Assembly (NCBI GenBank): GCA_002428965.1
Contig: DIYI01000009.1
Span: 1-64,000, forward strand
DNA length: 64,000 nucleotides
Source: Jejuia sp. UBA6058
GTDB lineage: Bacteria; Bacteroidota; Bacteroidia; Flavobacteriales; Flavobacteriaceae
Direction: 5' to 3'
A model generated the notes under the pieces. The model saw only the letters and a list, made by a program, of their open reading frames with translations. It did not search any database and was not told the DNA's origin. Position numbers and translations under genes: made by a program. Below, piece after piece: positions 1-7,250 of this stretch; the first letter of the stretch is position 1, and each line of letters begins with the position of its first letter.

Positions 1-454
1 CCACAGATTTAAGACGCTTATTTTGTGGTGGTTACAACCGTAAAAAAAAATCAAAGTTTGTTTGCCTCAATCAAAAAGGGGATTATATGCTCTTAAACTA
101 GATCTCTTTTGCCTCTCGCGAAGGCTCGATCTTTTTAAAAAACCCCAACTTATTATGTACAAACTTTCTTTATCTTCATTTTGCCTTGATGCAAAACGAA
201 CCAAAAGATCATATCAATCTGAGGAAATTGCCAAGGCACCGTTCGCTCCAGGGACTGCGCGCTTAAAGCTGCGCTTTGCGACTCCGCCCCTCTGCTCGCT
301 ATTTCTGCAGATTGATGTTTCCGACACAAGTCGGAAATCGGGACTTGGCCCTTTTGCCAACTTGCTTACTTGATCCGACTTTTTCTTGATTTATCTGGGA
401 ACCAAAAATTAGGCTGATAGCTGAATAGTTAATGTAAGCAATAGCAATGGCAGA
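1..454. other. Gene-free leader with a GC-rich, repeat-like stretch
   Basis: No credible gene is seen here. Bases about 225-370 are clearly more GC-rich than the surroundings and contain a perfect hairpin: TTTCCGAC (318-325), loop ACAA, GTCGGAAA (330-337). They also hold a CGCGCTTAAAGC/GCGCTTTGCG imperfect repeat near 258-282. A 103-codon open frame runs through 62-373. Its product has no domain, no signal and an odd composition, so I treat it as a chance frame through a dispersed intergenic repeat. I think similar stretches occur between genes of other flavobacteria, but that is from memory. Confidence 0.45.
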
Positions 455-655
455 ATAGCCCGCGTTAGGGATTGCAGCGGCATCCTTTTTAAAACTTGGA
501 ACAGAAAATTTTTAAAAAGAACTTACTTGTATGAGATTGCTACGTCTTTAAGTCCTCGGAATGACGTAGTTTTAAAAAAGATATAGCGGAAAGCCCGACC
601 CGAGAACGGGGGTTACATAAAACGCCCTAAATCTTAATCGAGGGGAACGCCCGAA
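455..655. repeat. Composite dispersed intergenic element, copy 1
   Basis: The left half carries GCGTTAGGGATTGCAGCGG (462-480) followed by ATCCTTTTTAAAA (482-494). The right half carries TTTTAAAAAAGAT (570-582), which pairs with it with one mismatch, and then ATAGCGGAAAGCCCGACCC. The loop between the arms contains a second hairpin, CTACGTC (540-546) with GACGTAG (563-569). A related copy lies at 53440-53625 and a short remnant at 48962-49023. The layout suggests a mobile or RNA-forming repeat. A known candidate is the Flavo-1 RNA motif described in flavobacteria, but I cannot confirm the match. Confidence 0.6.
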
Positions 656-686
656 TAATTCACCAATATATATGTACCAAATTATA

Positions 687-717
687 TTGTGTGGATTTGT
701 TTATACTTTTATCTTTG
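687..717 (+). promoter_or_regulatory. Promoter of thrS (Bacteroidota type)
   Basis: TTG at 687-689 is followed after 20 nt by TATCTTTG (710-717), a perfect match to the Bacteroidota -7 consensus TAnnTTTG. Transcription would start near 722, giving a leader of under 20 nt before the thrS ATG at 740. It probably drives the whole thrS-infC-rpmI-rplT cluster. Confidence 0.6.
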
Positions 718-739
718 CAGCCTATTTTTAATTTGATTT

Positions 740-2686
740 ATGATACATATTACATTGCCCGATGGGAGTGTGAAGGCGTTTGAGAAGAACGTTACACCGA
801 TGGATGTTGCGAAAAGCATTAGCGAAGGTTTGGCTAGAAACGTGATTTCGGCCAGTTTTAATGGTACAACCGTTGAAACCGTAACGCCTTTGACCACCGA
901 TGGTTCGCTTGTACTTTACACCTGGAGGGATCGGGCAGGTAAAGAAGCATTTTGGCATTCTTCGGCACACGTGCTGGCACAAGCGCTTGAGGAATTGTAT
1001 CCTGGGGCTAAATTGACGATTGGGCCTGCAATTCAAGAGGACAAAGGCGATGGATTTTACTATGATGTTGATTTTGGGGAACATAGTATTTCTGAAAAAG
1101 ATGCTAAGGCGATTGAGGATAAAATGCTAGAGATTGCGCGCGGGAAGCATGATTTTAAAATGCGAGACGTGAGTAAGACGGATGCACTTGCTTTATATAA
1201 GGACAATGAGTTTAAGACGGAGCTTATTGAAAACCTAGAGGATGGCAGTATTACGTTTTGCGACCATAGTACGTTTACGGATTTGTGTCGCGGTGGGCAC
1301 ATCCCAAATACTGGTATCATTAAAGCAGTTAAAGTGACCAGTATTGCTGGTGCCTATTGGCGTGGTGATGAAACCAAACCTCAGTTAACACGTGTGTATG
1401 GTATTTCTTTTCCGAAGCAAAAAGAATTAAAAGAGTATTTAGAATTGCTTGAAGAGGCTAAAAAGCGCGACCATAGAAAGCTAGGTAAGGAATTGGAGTT
1501 GTTTACGTTTTCGCAAAAGGTGGGACAAGGGTTACCATTATGGTTACCAAAAGGTGCTGCTTTACGGGAGCGTTTAGAAAATTTCTTAAAGAAAGCGCAA
1601 AAGAAGGCAGGTTATGATATGGTAGTTTCTCCTCATATTGGTCAGAAAGATTTATATGTTACATCAGGACATTATGCAAAGTATGGTGAAGATAGTTTTC
1701 AGCCTATTCATACACCTAAAGATGATGAGGAATTTTTACTGAAACCTATGAACTGTCCTCATCACTGTGAGATGTATAATAGTTTTCAGTGGAGCTATAA
1801 AGATTTACCTATACGTTATGCTGAGTTTGGAACTGTTTATCGTTATGAACAAAGTGGTGAACTACATGGTTTAACGCGGGTTAGAGGCTTTACTCAAGAT
1901 GATGCACATATATTTTGTACTGCAGAACAATTAGATGATGAGTTTAAGAATGTAATTGATTTGGTACTTTATGTTTTTGGCTCTTTAGGTTTTGAAAACT
2001 TTACTGCTCAAGTTTCTGTAAGGGATCCTGAAAATCCAGACAAATATATTGGTGATGTTGCCAACTGGGAAAAAGCAGAGCGAGCAATTATAAATGCAAC
2101 AAAGGATAAGGGTTTAGATTATATTATTGAAGAAGGTGAAGCCGCGTTTTATGGTCCTAAGCTAGATTTTATGGTTAAGGACGCCTTAGGCAGAAAGTGG
2201 CAATTAGGCACAATTCAAGTAGATTATAACCTACCAGAGCGTTTTGATTTGACCTACAAAGGCAGTGATAATGAAGAGCACCGCCCCATTATGATTCACC
2301 GTGCACCTTTTGGAAGTATGGAACGTTTCATAGCTATTTTGTTAGAACATACTGGTGGTAACTTCCCTATTTGGTTAATGCCAATTCAAGCTAAAATACT
2401 GTCGCTTAGTGAGAAATATGAAAAATATTCTGAAAAAGTTTTAAATTTGCTTGAAAATAACGAAATTCGCGCGCTCGTTGATCACCGAAACGAGACTATA
2501 GGGAAGAAGATTCGTGAGGCAGAAATGCAGAAATATCCTTATATGTTGATCATCGGTGAGCAAGAGGAAAACCAAGGTAAAATTACTGTGCGTAAGCATG
2601 GTGGTGAAGATTTAGGAATGATTTCAGTTGATGAATTTGCCAACATTATAAAAGAAGACATAAGCAAAACGTTAAAATCGTTTTAA
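740..2686 (+). CDS. thrS: Threonine--tRNA ligase
   Basis: Charges tRNA-Thr with threonine in the cytoplasm. The 648 residues match the family's usual length and full domain order: TGS domain (about 1-61), editing domain with the H73-x3-H77 pair and a later CRGGH motif, class II catalytic core, and a C-terminal anticodon-binding domain (about 545-648). The zinc-binding cysteine lies in MNCPHHCEMY (C339). The ATG start gives the expected TGS beginning, MIHITLPDGS. It is first in a thrS-infC-rpmI-rplT cluster, a very widely conserved order, with infC beginning 32 nt downstream. In E. coli ThrS represses its own mRNA; I did not identify such a leader here. Confidence 0.97.
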   Translation: MIHITLPDGSVKAFEKNVTPMDVAKSISEGLARNVISASFNGTTVETVTPLTTDGSLVLYTWRDRAGKEAFWHSSAHVLAQALEELYPGAKLTIGPAIQEDKGDGFYYDVDFGEHSISEKDAKAIEDKMLEIARGKHDFKMRDVSKTDALALYKDNEFKTELIENLEDGSITFCDHSTFTDLCRGGHIPNTGIIKAVKVTSIAGAYWRGDETKPQLTRVYGISFPKQKELKEYLELLEEAKKRDHRKLGKELELFTFSQKVGQGLPLWLPKGAALRERLENFLKKAQKKAGYDMVVSPHIGQKDLYVTSGHYAKYGEDSFQPIHTPKDDEEFLLKPMNCPHHCEMYNSFQWSYKDLPIRYAEFGTVYRYEQSGELHGLTRVRGFTQDDAHIFCTAEQLDDEFKNVIDLVLYVFGSLGFENFTAQVSVRDPENPDKYIGDVANWEKAERAIINATKDKGLDYIIEEGEAAFYGPKLDFMVKDALGRKWQLGTIQVDYNLPERFDLTYKGSDNEEHRPIMIHRAPFGSMERFIAILLEHTGGNFPIWLMPIQAKILSLSEKYEKYSEKVLNLLENNEIRALVDHRNETIGKKIREAEMQKYPYMLIIGEQEENQGKITVRKHGGEDLGMISVDEFANIIKEDISKTLKSF

Positions 2687-2718
2687 GAAAATAAAGTTTA
2701 ATTAAAATTTAGTAAGCC

Positions 2719-3276
2719 ATAGCAATTAGAAGAAGAAGACAACCACAAAGAAGGGTTGTACAAGAGGACAAACACAAGATTAATTCGAAAATTACCGCGC
2801 AAAAGTTGCGTGTAGTTGGTGACAACGTAGATGTTGGTATTTATACCAAAGGTGATGCCCTGCGACTAGCAGATGAATTAGGTTTAGACCTAGTAGAAAT
2901 TTCACCGAAAGCAGATCCTCCTGTTTGCAAAATTATGGATTACAAAAAGTTTCTTTACGAACAGAAGAAACGTGAAAAAGCTTTAAAGGCGAAAGCCTCT
3001 AAAGTGGTAGTTAAGGAAATTAGATTTGGACCACAAACTGATGACCATGATTACGAGTTTAAAAAGAAACATGCGGAGAAGTTCTTGAAAGACGGTGCGA
3101 AGCTCAAAGCATTCGTTTTTTTTAAAGGACGTTCCATCATATTTAAAGAGCAAGGACAGATTTTATTATTACGTCTTGCTCAAGATTTAGAAGAGTTTGG
3201 TAAAGTGGAGCAAATGCCAAAACTGGAAGGAAAACGAATGACGATGTTTATTGCTCCGAAGAAGGATAAAAAATAA
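2719..3276 (+). CDS. infC: Translation initiation factor IF-3, probable AUA start
   Basis: IF-3 binds the 30S subunit, prevents premature 50S joining and rejects non-canonical start codons. A conventional start search yields only TTG at 2806, which removes the conserved N-terminal helix region. Reading the same frame upstream to the stop at 2713-2715 gives a family-like N terminus when translation begins at ATA 2719: MAIRRRRQPQRR, then HKINSKITAQKLR. That makes 185 residues, normal for IF-3. ATT at 2725 is the other option. No ATG or GTG exists in this extension. E. coli infC uses AUU, which lets IF-3 repress its own synthesis, so a rare start here fits the same logic. The C-terminal domain (about 100-185) is intact. 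Confidence 0.9.
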   Translation: MAIRRRRQPQRRVVQEDKHKINSKITAQKLRVVGDNVDVGIYTKGDALRLADELGLDLVEISPKADPPVCKIMDYKKFLYEQKKREKALKAKASKVVVKEIRFGPQTDDHDYEFKKKHAEKFLKDGAKLKAFVFFKGRSIIFKEQGQILLLRLAQDLEEFGKVEQMPKLEGKRMTMFIAPKKDKK

Positions 3277-3290
3277 GGTTTTTGATTTAT

Positions 3291-3320
3291 AGACCCTTGG
3301 ACTGCGCTCAGGGTGACAAT
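3291..3320. repeat. Short dispersed repeat between infC and rpmI
   Basis: GACCCTTGGACTGCGCTCAG runs into GGTGACA. This resembles the imperfect palindrome GACCCTTCGACTGCGCTCAG/GGGTGACA that is scattered between genes in many bacteria, including flavobacteria (recalled, not searched). The arms ACCCT and AGGGT pair around it. Confidence 0.45.
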
Positions 3321-3368
3321 TCAAAGACAACAAAATATTAAGCGCGATAATTAAAACTAGGAGAAGAA

Positions 3369-3566
3369 ATGCCTAAAATGAAAACAAAATCTAGTGCCAA
3401 AAAACGTTTTAAGTTGACGGGTACTGGCAAGATTAAAAGAAAGCACGCTTTTAAGAGTCATATATTGACAAAAAAATCTAAAAAGCGCAAGCTCGCCTTA
3501 ACTCATGATACAGTTGTACACAAGAGTGATGAGGACAATGTTAAAACCATGTTACGTTTAAAGTAA
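3369..3566 (+). CDS. rpmI: 50S ribosomal protein L35
   Basis: A small, very basic protein of 65 residues that matches L35 throughout: MPKMKTKSSAKKRFKLTGTG at the start, then the lysine- and arginine-rich centre with HILTKKSKKRK. L35 is a component of the large ribosomal subunit. It lies between infC and rplT, its standard position. The ATG follows AGGAGAAGAA, an unusually good Shine-Dalgarno-like sequence for this phylum. Confidence 0.97.
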   Translation: MPKMKTKSSAKKRFKLTGTGKIKRKHAFKSHILTKKSKKRKLALTHDTVVHKSDEDNVKTMLRLK

Positions 3567-3570
3567 TACA

Positions 3571-3588
3571 GTTTTAACCGGTTAAAAC
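3571..3588. promoter_or_regulatory. Perfect 18-bp palindrome between rpmI and rplT
   Basis: GTTTTAACCGGTTAAAAC is a perfect palindrome starting 4 nt after the rpmI stop. As RNA it could form a 7-bp stem with a CCGG loop. A second weak hairpin, GTTAAT (3624-3629) with ATTAAC (3635-3640), lies further along the same 99-nt spacer. There is no U-tract, so it is not a standard terminator. A role in balancing L35 and L20 synthesis is only a guess. Confidence 0.35.
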
Positions 3589-3665
3589 AATTTATAAACC
3601 CTGGAGTTAGGCTCAATTAAAGTGTTAATTTATTATTAACCGCCTACTACAAAACAATTAAAATT

Positions 3666-4010
3666 ATGCCAAGATCAGTAAATTCTGTAGCAAAAAGAGC
3701 CCGAAGAAAAAAGGTTCTTAAACAAGCAAAAGGTTACTTTGGAAGACGTAAAAACGTTTGGACAGTAGCTAAAAATGCGGTTGATAAAGCGATGCAATAT
3801 TCGTACAGAGACCGCAGAAACAAAAAAAGAACATTCCGCGCTTTATGGATTACGCGCATTAACGCAGGTGCCAGAGAACACGGGTTGTCTTATTCTCAAT
3901 TTATGGGTAAATTAAAAGCTAACAACATCGAATTGAACCGTAAGGTGCTTGCAGATTTAGCGATGAATAACCCAGAAGCTTTTAAAGCAGTTGTAGATAA
4001 AGTAAAATAA
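3666..4010 (+). CDS. rplT: 50S ribosomal protein L20
   Basis: A 114-residue basic protein with the full L20 pattern: MPRSVNSVAKRARRKKVLK, then the AKGYFGRRKN segment, the YRDRRNKKR motif and a compact C-terminal domain with LWITRINA. It is needed early in 50S assembly, and in several bacteria it represses its own operon by binding mRNA. It is the last gene of the cluster and is followed by a clear terminator. Confidence 0.97.
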   Translation: MPRSVNSVAKRARRKKVLKQAKGYFGRRKNVWTVAKNAVDKAMQYSYRDRRNKKRTFRALWITRINAGAREHGLSYSQFMGKLKANNIELNRKVLADLAMNNPEAFKAVVDKVK

Positions 4011-4050
4011 GGCGCTTAGCCTATTGTAAAACATATTTCGCTTAATTTAA

Positions 4051-4082
4051 AAATCCGATTCGTAAGAGTCGGATTTTTTATT
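4051..4082. terminator. Terminator after rplT
   Basis: AAATCCGA (4051-4058) pairs with TCGGATTT (4069-4076) around a 10-nt loop and is followed by a T-run. A-residues before the hairpin mean it may also stop transcription arriving from the minus-strand cyclase gene, whose stop codon is at 4086. Confidence 0.85.
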
Positions 4083-4085
4083 GTT

Positions 4086-5162
4086 TCATACTTCAATTCT
4101 ATCTATTCTATGAATTTTTAGTTTATTTAACTTTCCTCTAAGTTCTAAATCACCAATTAATTCTGCTTTATACTTTAAAGTAATTAAAGACCGTTCTAAC
4201 AACTCTTGAGATACCAATAATTCAGCGCTATGTTTATTGCAAAGACCTTGAATTCTTGCTGCGGTATTAATCACATCTCCATGGAATGCCAGTTCTTTTT
4301 TGATAGTACCAACCTCAGTAATCATTAACTTTCCACAGTGCAATCCTGCCTTAAATTGAGGTGTAAGATTATATCTCTGCAAATAAATTTCTTCCCTCTT
4401 TTTTAACTTATCCTTAAATGCAAAGAATAAATTTACACTATTATTTTTTCTGAATCCCTTTTTTGTGGTCCAACTTAAAACGGCTTCGTCCCCAACATAC
4501 TGATAGACATCAGCATCATATTTTCTAAGTACACTATTCAAATCTGAAAAACAATCCTGAATAAATTTACTGTAAGTTTCATGTCCTAATTGTTCTGCAA
4601 TTTTAGTCGAATCTTTCAAATCTATAAACATTAATATACGCTCCTCTTCTTGCGGTTTTCTATATTTCCCAAGTAGCATGTTAAAAAACACACCAGGACC
4701 AAATTTATCATTGGCAATTTTCACTAAGGAAAAAATAATGGATGTAATTGAAAAATAAATAATGATCGTCCAAAAGAAAGGATCATCACGCCACCATCCA
4801 CGTTCATTCGGTAAGTCGATATCTATTTGCTCTTCAACAAAAAACGACAAGATACTTAGCCATATTATCATGAGTATAAAGTACATGAAGGACTTTACCA
4901 TAATATTAATACCCAATGCCATTTTTTTACTGAGATACGTATCAAAGAAAAATTCGATGATGCCGTAAAATATCCCAATAATAACACCAAGCATTAATCC
5001 AAATTGAAAAAATTCTATAACTGGTAGGTTCAGTACATCGTCAGTATAAACTTTTAGCTCATCTTCAATGCTATAGTATTTTATAAATACAAAAAAGAGA
5101 AAAGCCAGCATCCAAAAAATGACTGACTGAAAAACAGAGATTATAAACTTTTTGAAACGCAT
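4086..5162 (-). CDS. Membrane-bound class III adenylate/guanylate cyclase
   Basis: Predicted to make a cyclic nucleotide from ATP or GTP at the inner membrane. Four hydrophobic helices (about 8-29, 50-72, 84-109 and 128-149) precede a catalytic domain (about 172-350). The metal-binding aspartates are visible in FIDLKDST (D181) and VGDE (D225). The later GLHCGK and HGDVINTAARIQ segments are the standard cyclase core motifs. The region between the helices and the catalytic domain is short, so no separate sensor domain is apparent. It lies 11 nt downstream of the yjbQ gene and is probably co-transcribed with it. Substrate (ATP or GTP) cannot be assigned with certainty. Confidence 0.85.
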   Translation of the reverse strand: MRFKKFIISVFQSVIFWMLAFLFFVFIKYYSIEDELKVYTDDVLNLPVIEFFQFGLMLGVIIGIFYGIIEFFFDTYLSKKMALGINIMVKSFMYFILMIIWLSILSFFVEEQIDIDLPNERGWWRDDPFFWTIIIYFSITSIIFSLVKIANDKFGPGVFFNMLLGKYRKPQEEERILMFIDLKDSTKIAEQLGHETYSKFIQDCFSDLNSVLRKYDADVYQYVGDEAVLSWTTKKGFRKNNSVNLFFAFKDKLKKREEIYLQRYNLTPQFKAGLHCGKLMITEVGTIKKELAFHGDVINTAARIQGLCNKHSAELLVSQELLERSLITLKYKAELIGDLELRGKLNKLKIHRIDRIEV

Positions 5163-5173
5163 AGGATTAAGGT

Positions 5174-5596
5174 TTAAATACCAAGAGCTGTAATTACAAG
5201 GTTACGCGCTCCTCCATAGTTTCGATGTTCACATAAATAAATCCCTTGCCATATACCTAAATTTAGTTGACCATTGGTAATAGGAATTTGAACAGAAGTC
5301 CCTAGCAAAGAGGATTTAATATGTGCTGGCATGTCATCAGAACCCTCATAAGTATGCTCATAATATGGCGCATTCTCAGGAACCATTTTATTAAAGTGAC
5401 TTTCAAAATCGGTTCGGACGGTATAATCTGCATTTTCATTTATGGTTAAACTTGCAGAAGTATGCTTTATAAATACTTGAAGTTGACCAGTTCTTATTTC
5501 TTTTATTTCAGGGATGGCTTGAATTACTTCTTGAGTTATTAAATGAAAGCCTCTACTAAATGGCTTAAGACTTATATTTTTTTGAAAAATTCTCAT
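5174..5596 (-). CDS. YjbQ family protein (UPF0047)
   Basis: A 140-residue protein with the full family pattern: the KHTSASL motif (H45), NENAD, HFNKMVPENAPYYEHTYEG, and a C-terminal GIWQGIYLCEHRNYGGAR segment with conserved histidine and arginine residues. Members are cytosolic trimers. Some have weak thiamin-phosphate synthase activity when overproduced, which explains the name secondary thiamine-phosphate synthase, but the natural role is not settled. It is upstream of the cyclase gene and may form a two-gene unit with it. Confidence 0.88.
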   Translation of the reverse strand: MRIFQKNISLKPFSRGFHLITQEVIQAIPEIKEIRTGQLQVFIKHTSASLTINENADYTVRTDFESHFNKMVPENAPYYEHTYEGSDDMPAHIKSSLLGTSVQIPITNGQLNLGIWQGIYLCEHRNYGGARNLVITALGI

Positions 5597-5759
5597 TCTA
5601 ACAGAAACTGATTTATAAGGGATTTAACCTTTTTTTATGATAATTGTAAACGTAATATTACGTAATTGCAACGTAGAATTATTAGTTATTATAATCTTAT
5701 TTTCCAAAGTTTACGCAACCATTATAAAATAATGCATCTTAATATAAATATATGAAGTT

Positions 5760-6221
5760 ATGAAAAGAAGAGTTTATTTCGTTTTACCATTTGTTTTTTT
5801 ATTGTTTAGTTGTATTAGTAACGATCCTATTCCTGGTCAAGATTTACAATCTAATATTGTTACCAACTGGCATCTTGTTGAAGTATTGGATGACACTGAA
5901 GTAGTTGTAAGTGCCTTTGAACTAGGCACGGTTGTATGGAAATTTAATACGGACGAAGAAGGGGAAACAACTATAATTATAACCAACAATAATACTGATA
6001 TGGATTCGGAAGATGCATTAGATAGTGGAACTTATTCGTATACCATTGTAGATGCCCCTGATGGAGATCAAATTTTTATTGAGGTTGATAACACTTTTGT
6101 AGAATTTGGACAGATTAGTGAAGCTGGAGGGCAAGTTGTTATTGATCAAAGGGTTTTTGTTGATACCGAAATTCTAGAGCCACATATTTATCTATTTGAA
6201 GGCATTTTGGGGCAAGAATAA
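5760..6221 (+). CDS. Small lipoprotein, paralogue of 22734-23189
   Basis: A 153-residue protein of unknown function. The N terminus is a lipoprotein signal with the modified cysteine at C18 (LLFSC), so it should be membrane-anchored. The rest is rich in Asp, Glu, Thr and Val with alternating beta-strand patterns, suggesting a small beta-barrel or lipocalin-like fold. It shares a clear layout with the lipoprotein at 22734-23189: C18, NWHL versus EWHL near residue 37, an IW/VW strand followed by an acidic turn, and EDAL/EDGL then SG-Y near residues 85-90. It is a lone gene that converges on the spr operon. Confidence 0.75.
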   Translation: MKRRVYFVLPFVFLLFSCISNDPIPGQDLQSNIVTNWHLVEVLDDTEVVVSAFELGTVVWKFNTDEEGETTIIITNNNTDMDSEDALDSGTYSYTIVDAPDGDQIFIEVDNTFVEFGQISEAGGQVVIDQRVFVDTEILEPHIYLFEGILGQE

Positions 6222-6232
6222 ATTAGTATATT

Positions 6233-7249
6233 TTAATTGTGCACAGGGTCTTGAGTACAAGGACAATTACTAATACCTTGTAAAAAGTTAACACCAACGG
6301 TTACGACATGTGTTCCTGAATTATATGCTGCTAATTCGTTAGTAGTAATTTGATACGCATATCCGAAATAAAATATATTTTTTTGAAAACCAATCATTGG
6401 ACCAATGTTTAAAGGTTTTAATACTTGATCGTTTAAGAATCTGTAGGCTATACCGCCCCAATAATAATCGCCATAACGATTGTACTTTCTAAATTTAAAA
6501 TTTAAATCGGTTGCTGATCGATTATCGCTGTCAAACCACTGAAAGAAGATAGATGGCTCGTATTCTATACCACTTTTTTTGGGACCTCGAAATGTATAAC
6601 CAGAATATAGTTGATAGTTAAGCAACAACCCTGGCTCTTGATTTCTTACAAATTCATCAAAGTTTTTTGGTAGCACATTATTAAAATTGAGGCTAGCAAA
6701 AAAACCACCATACCTAAATAACGCCCCGACATCAAAATTATGATTAGTCGTTCTTCTATCATCAGTTACCATTGCATTAATAGTGGGGTTTTCAATAGTA
6801 GTATTAAAATTATTAATATCAATTCTAAAATTATTTATATTATAAGATATTCCAAATGAAAGATACATTTTGTCGTAATAGTCTAATATTAAATGATGAG
6901 CAAACGTAAACTTTCCACCAGATTGAATGGTATTACCATTTCTATCGTTATAAAAAGATAAACCTATTCCTGTTCTATCTGCGATTCTAACATCTCCATA
7001 AATAGATTGATTATCAGGAGCGCCTTTTATCCCTACCCACTGTGTTAAACCATTTGCCCTAATTTTTAAATTATCACCAATACCAGCATAGGTTGGTGAA
7101 ACCACAAAATTATTATCAGCCAAGTACTGCGTAAATACGGGTAAATTTAATTCTTGACTATTTCCTCTTAAAATAACCAATAATAAAAACGCAGTAACTA
7201 AGCTTTGTATTCTAATATTTTGGATTCTGGTCTTCATGTATCTTTTCAT
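6233..7249 (-). CDS. sprF: PorP/SprF family type IX secretion membrane protein
   Basis: Outer-membrane protein of the PorP/SprF family, needed in F. johnsoniae for secretion or anchoring of the adjacent SprB. A signal peptide ends at GNSQ, followed by the family's NLPVFTQYLADNNFVVSPTYAG opening split by beta-strands to the end. The start is ATG 7249, one base after the stop of the giant upstream gene (TAA-A-ATG). ATG 7237 is an alternative. A longer frame to 7279 would overlap the giant gene and adds nothing family-like. It is last in the sprC-sprD-sprB-sprF-like operon. The C terminus ends in NCPCTQDPVHN, a cysteine pair of unknown role. Confidence 0.85.
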   Translation of the reverse strand: MKRYMKTRIQNIRIQSLVTAFLLLVILRGNSQELNLPVFTQYLADNNFVVSPTYAGIGDNLKIRANGLTQWVGIKGAPDNQSIYGDVRIADRTGIGLSFYNDRNGNTIQSGGKFTFAHHLILDYYDKMYLSFGISYNINNFRIDINNFNTTIENPTINAMVTDDRRTTNHNFDVGALFRYGGFFASLNFNNVLPKNFDEFVRNQEPGLLLNYQLYSGYTFRGPKKSGIEYEPSIFFQWFDSDNRSATDLNFKFRKYNRYGDYYWGGIAYRFLNDQVLKPLNIGPMIGFQKNIFYFGYAYQITTNELAAYNSGTHVVTVGVNFLQGISNCPCTQDPVHN

Positions 7250-7250
7250 T

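Noticed and set aside
62..373. A 103-codon open frame in the leader region
   Set aside because: No recognisable domain or signal, low-complexity arginine/serine-rich composition and location in a repeat-like GC-rich stretch. Its upstream has no promoter match. Kept only as part of the gene-free region.
2806..3276. infC starting at TTG 2806
   Set aside because: It removes the conserved N-terminal part of IF-3 (MAIRRRR to NSKITAQK) that is present in frame upstream.
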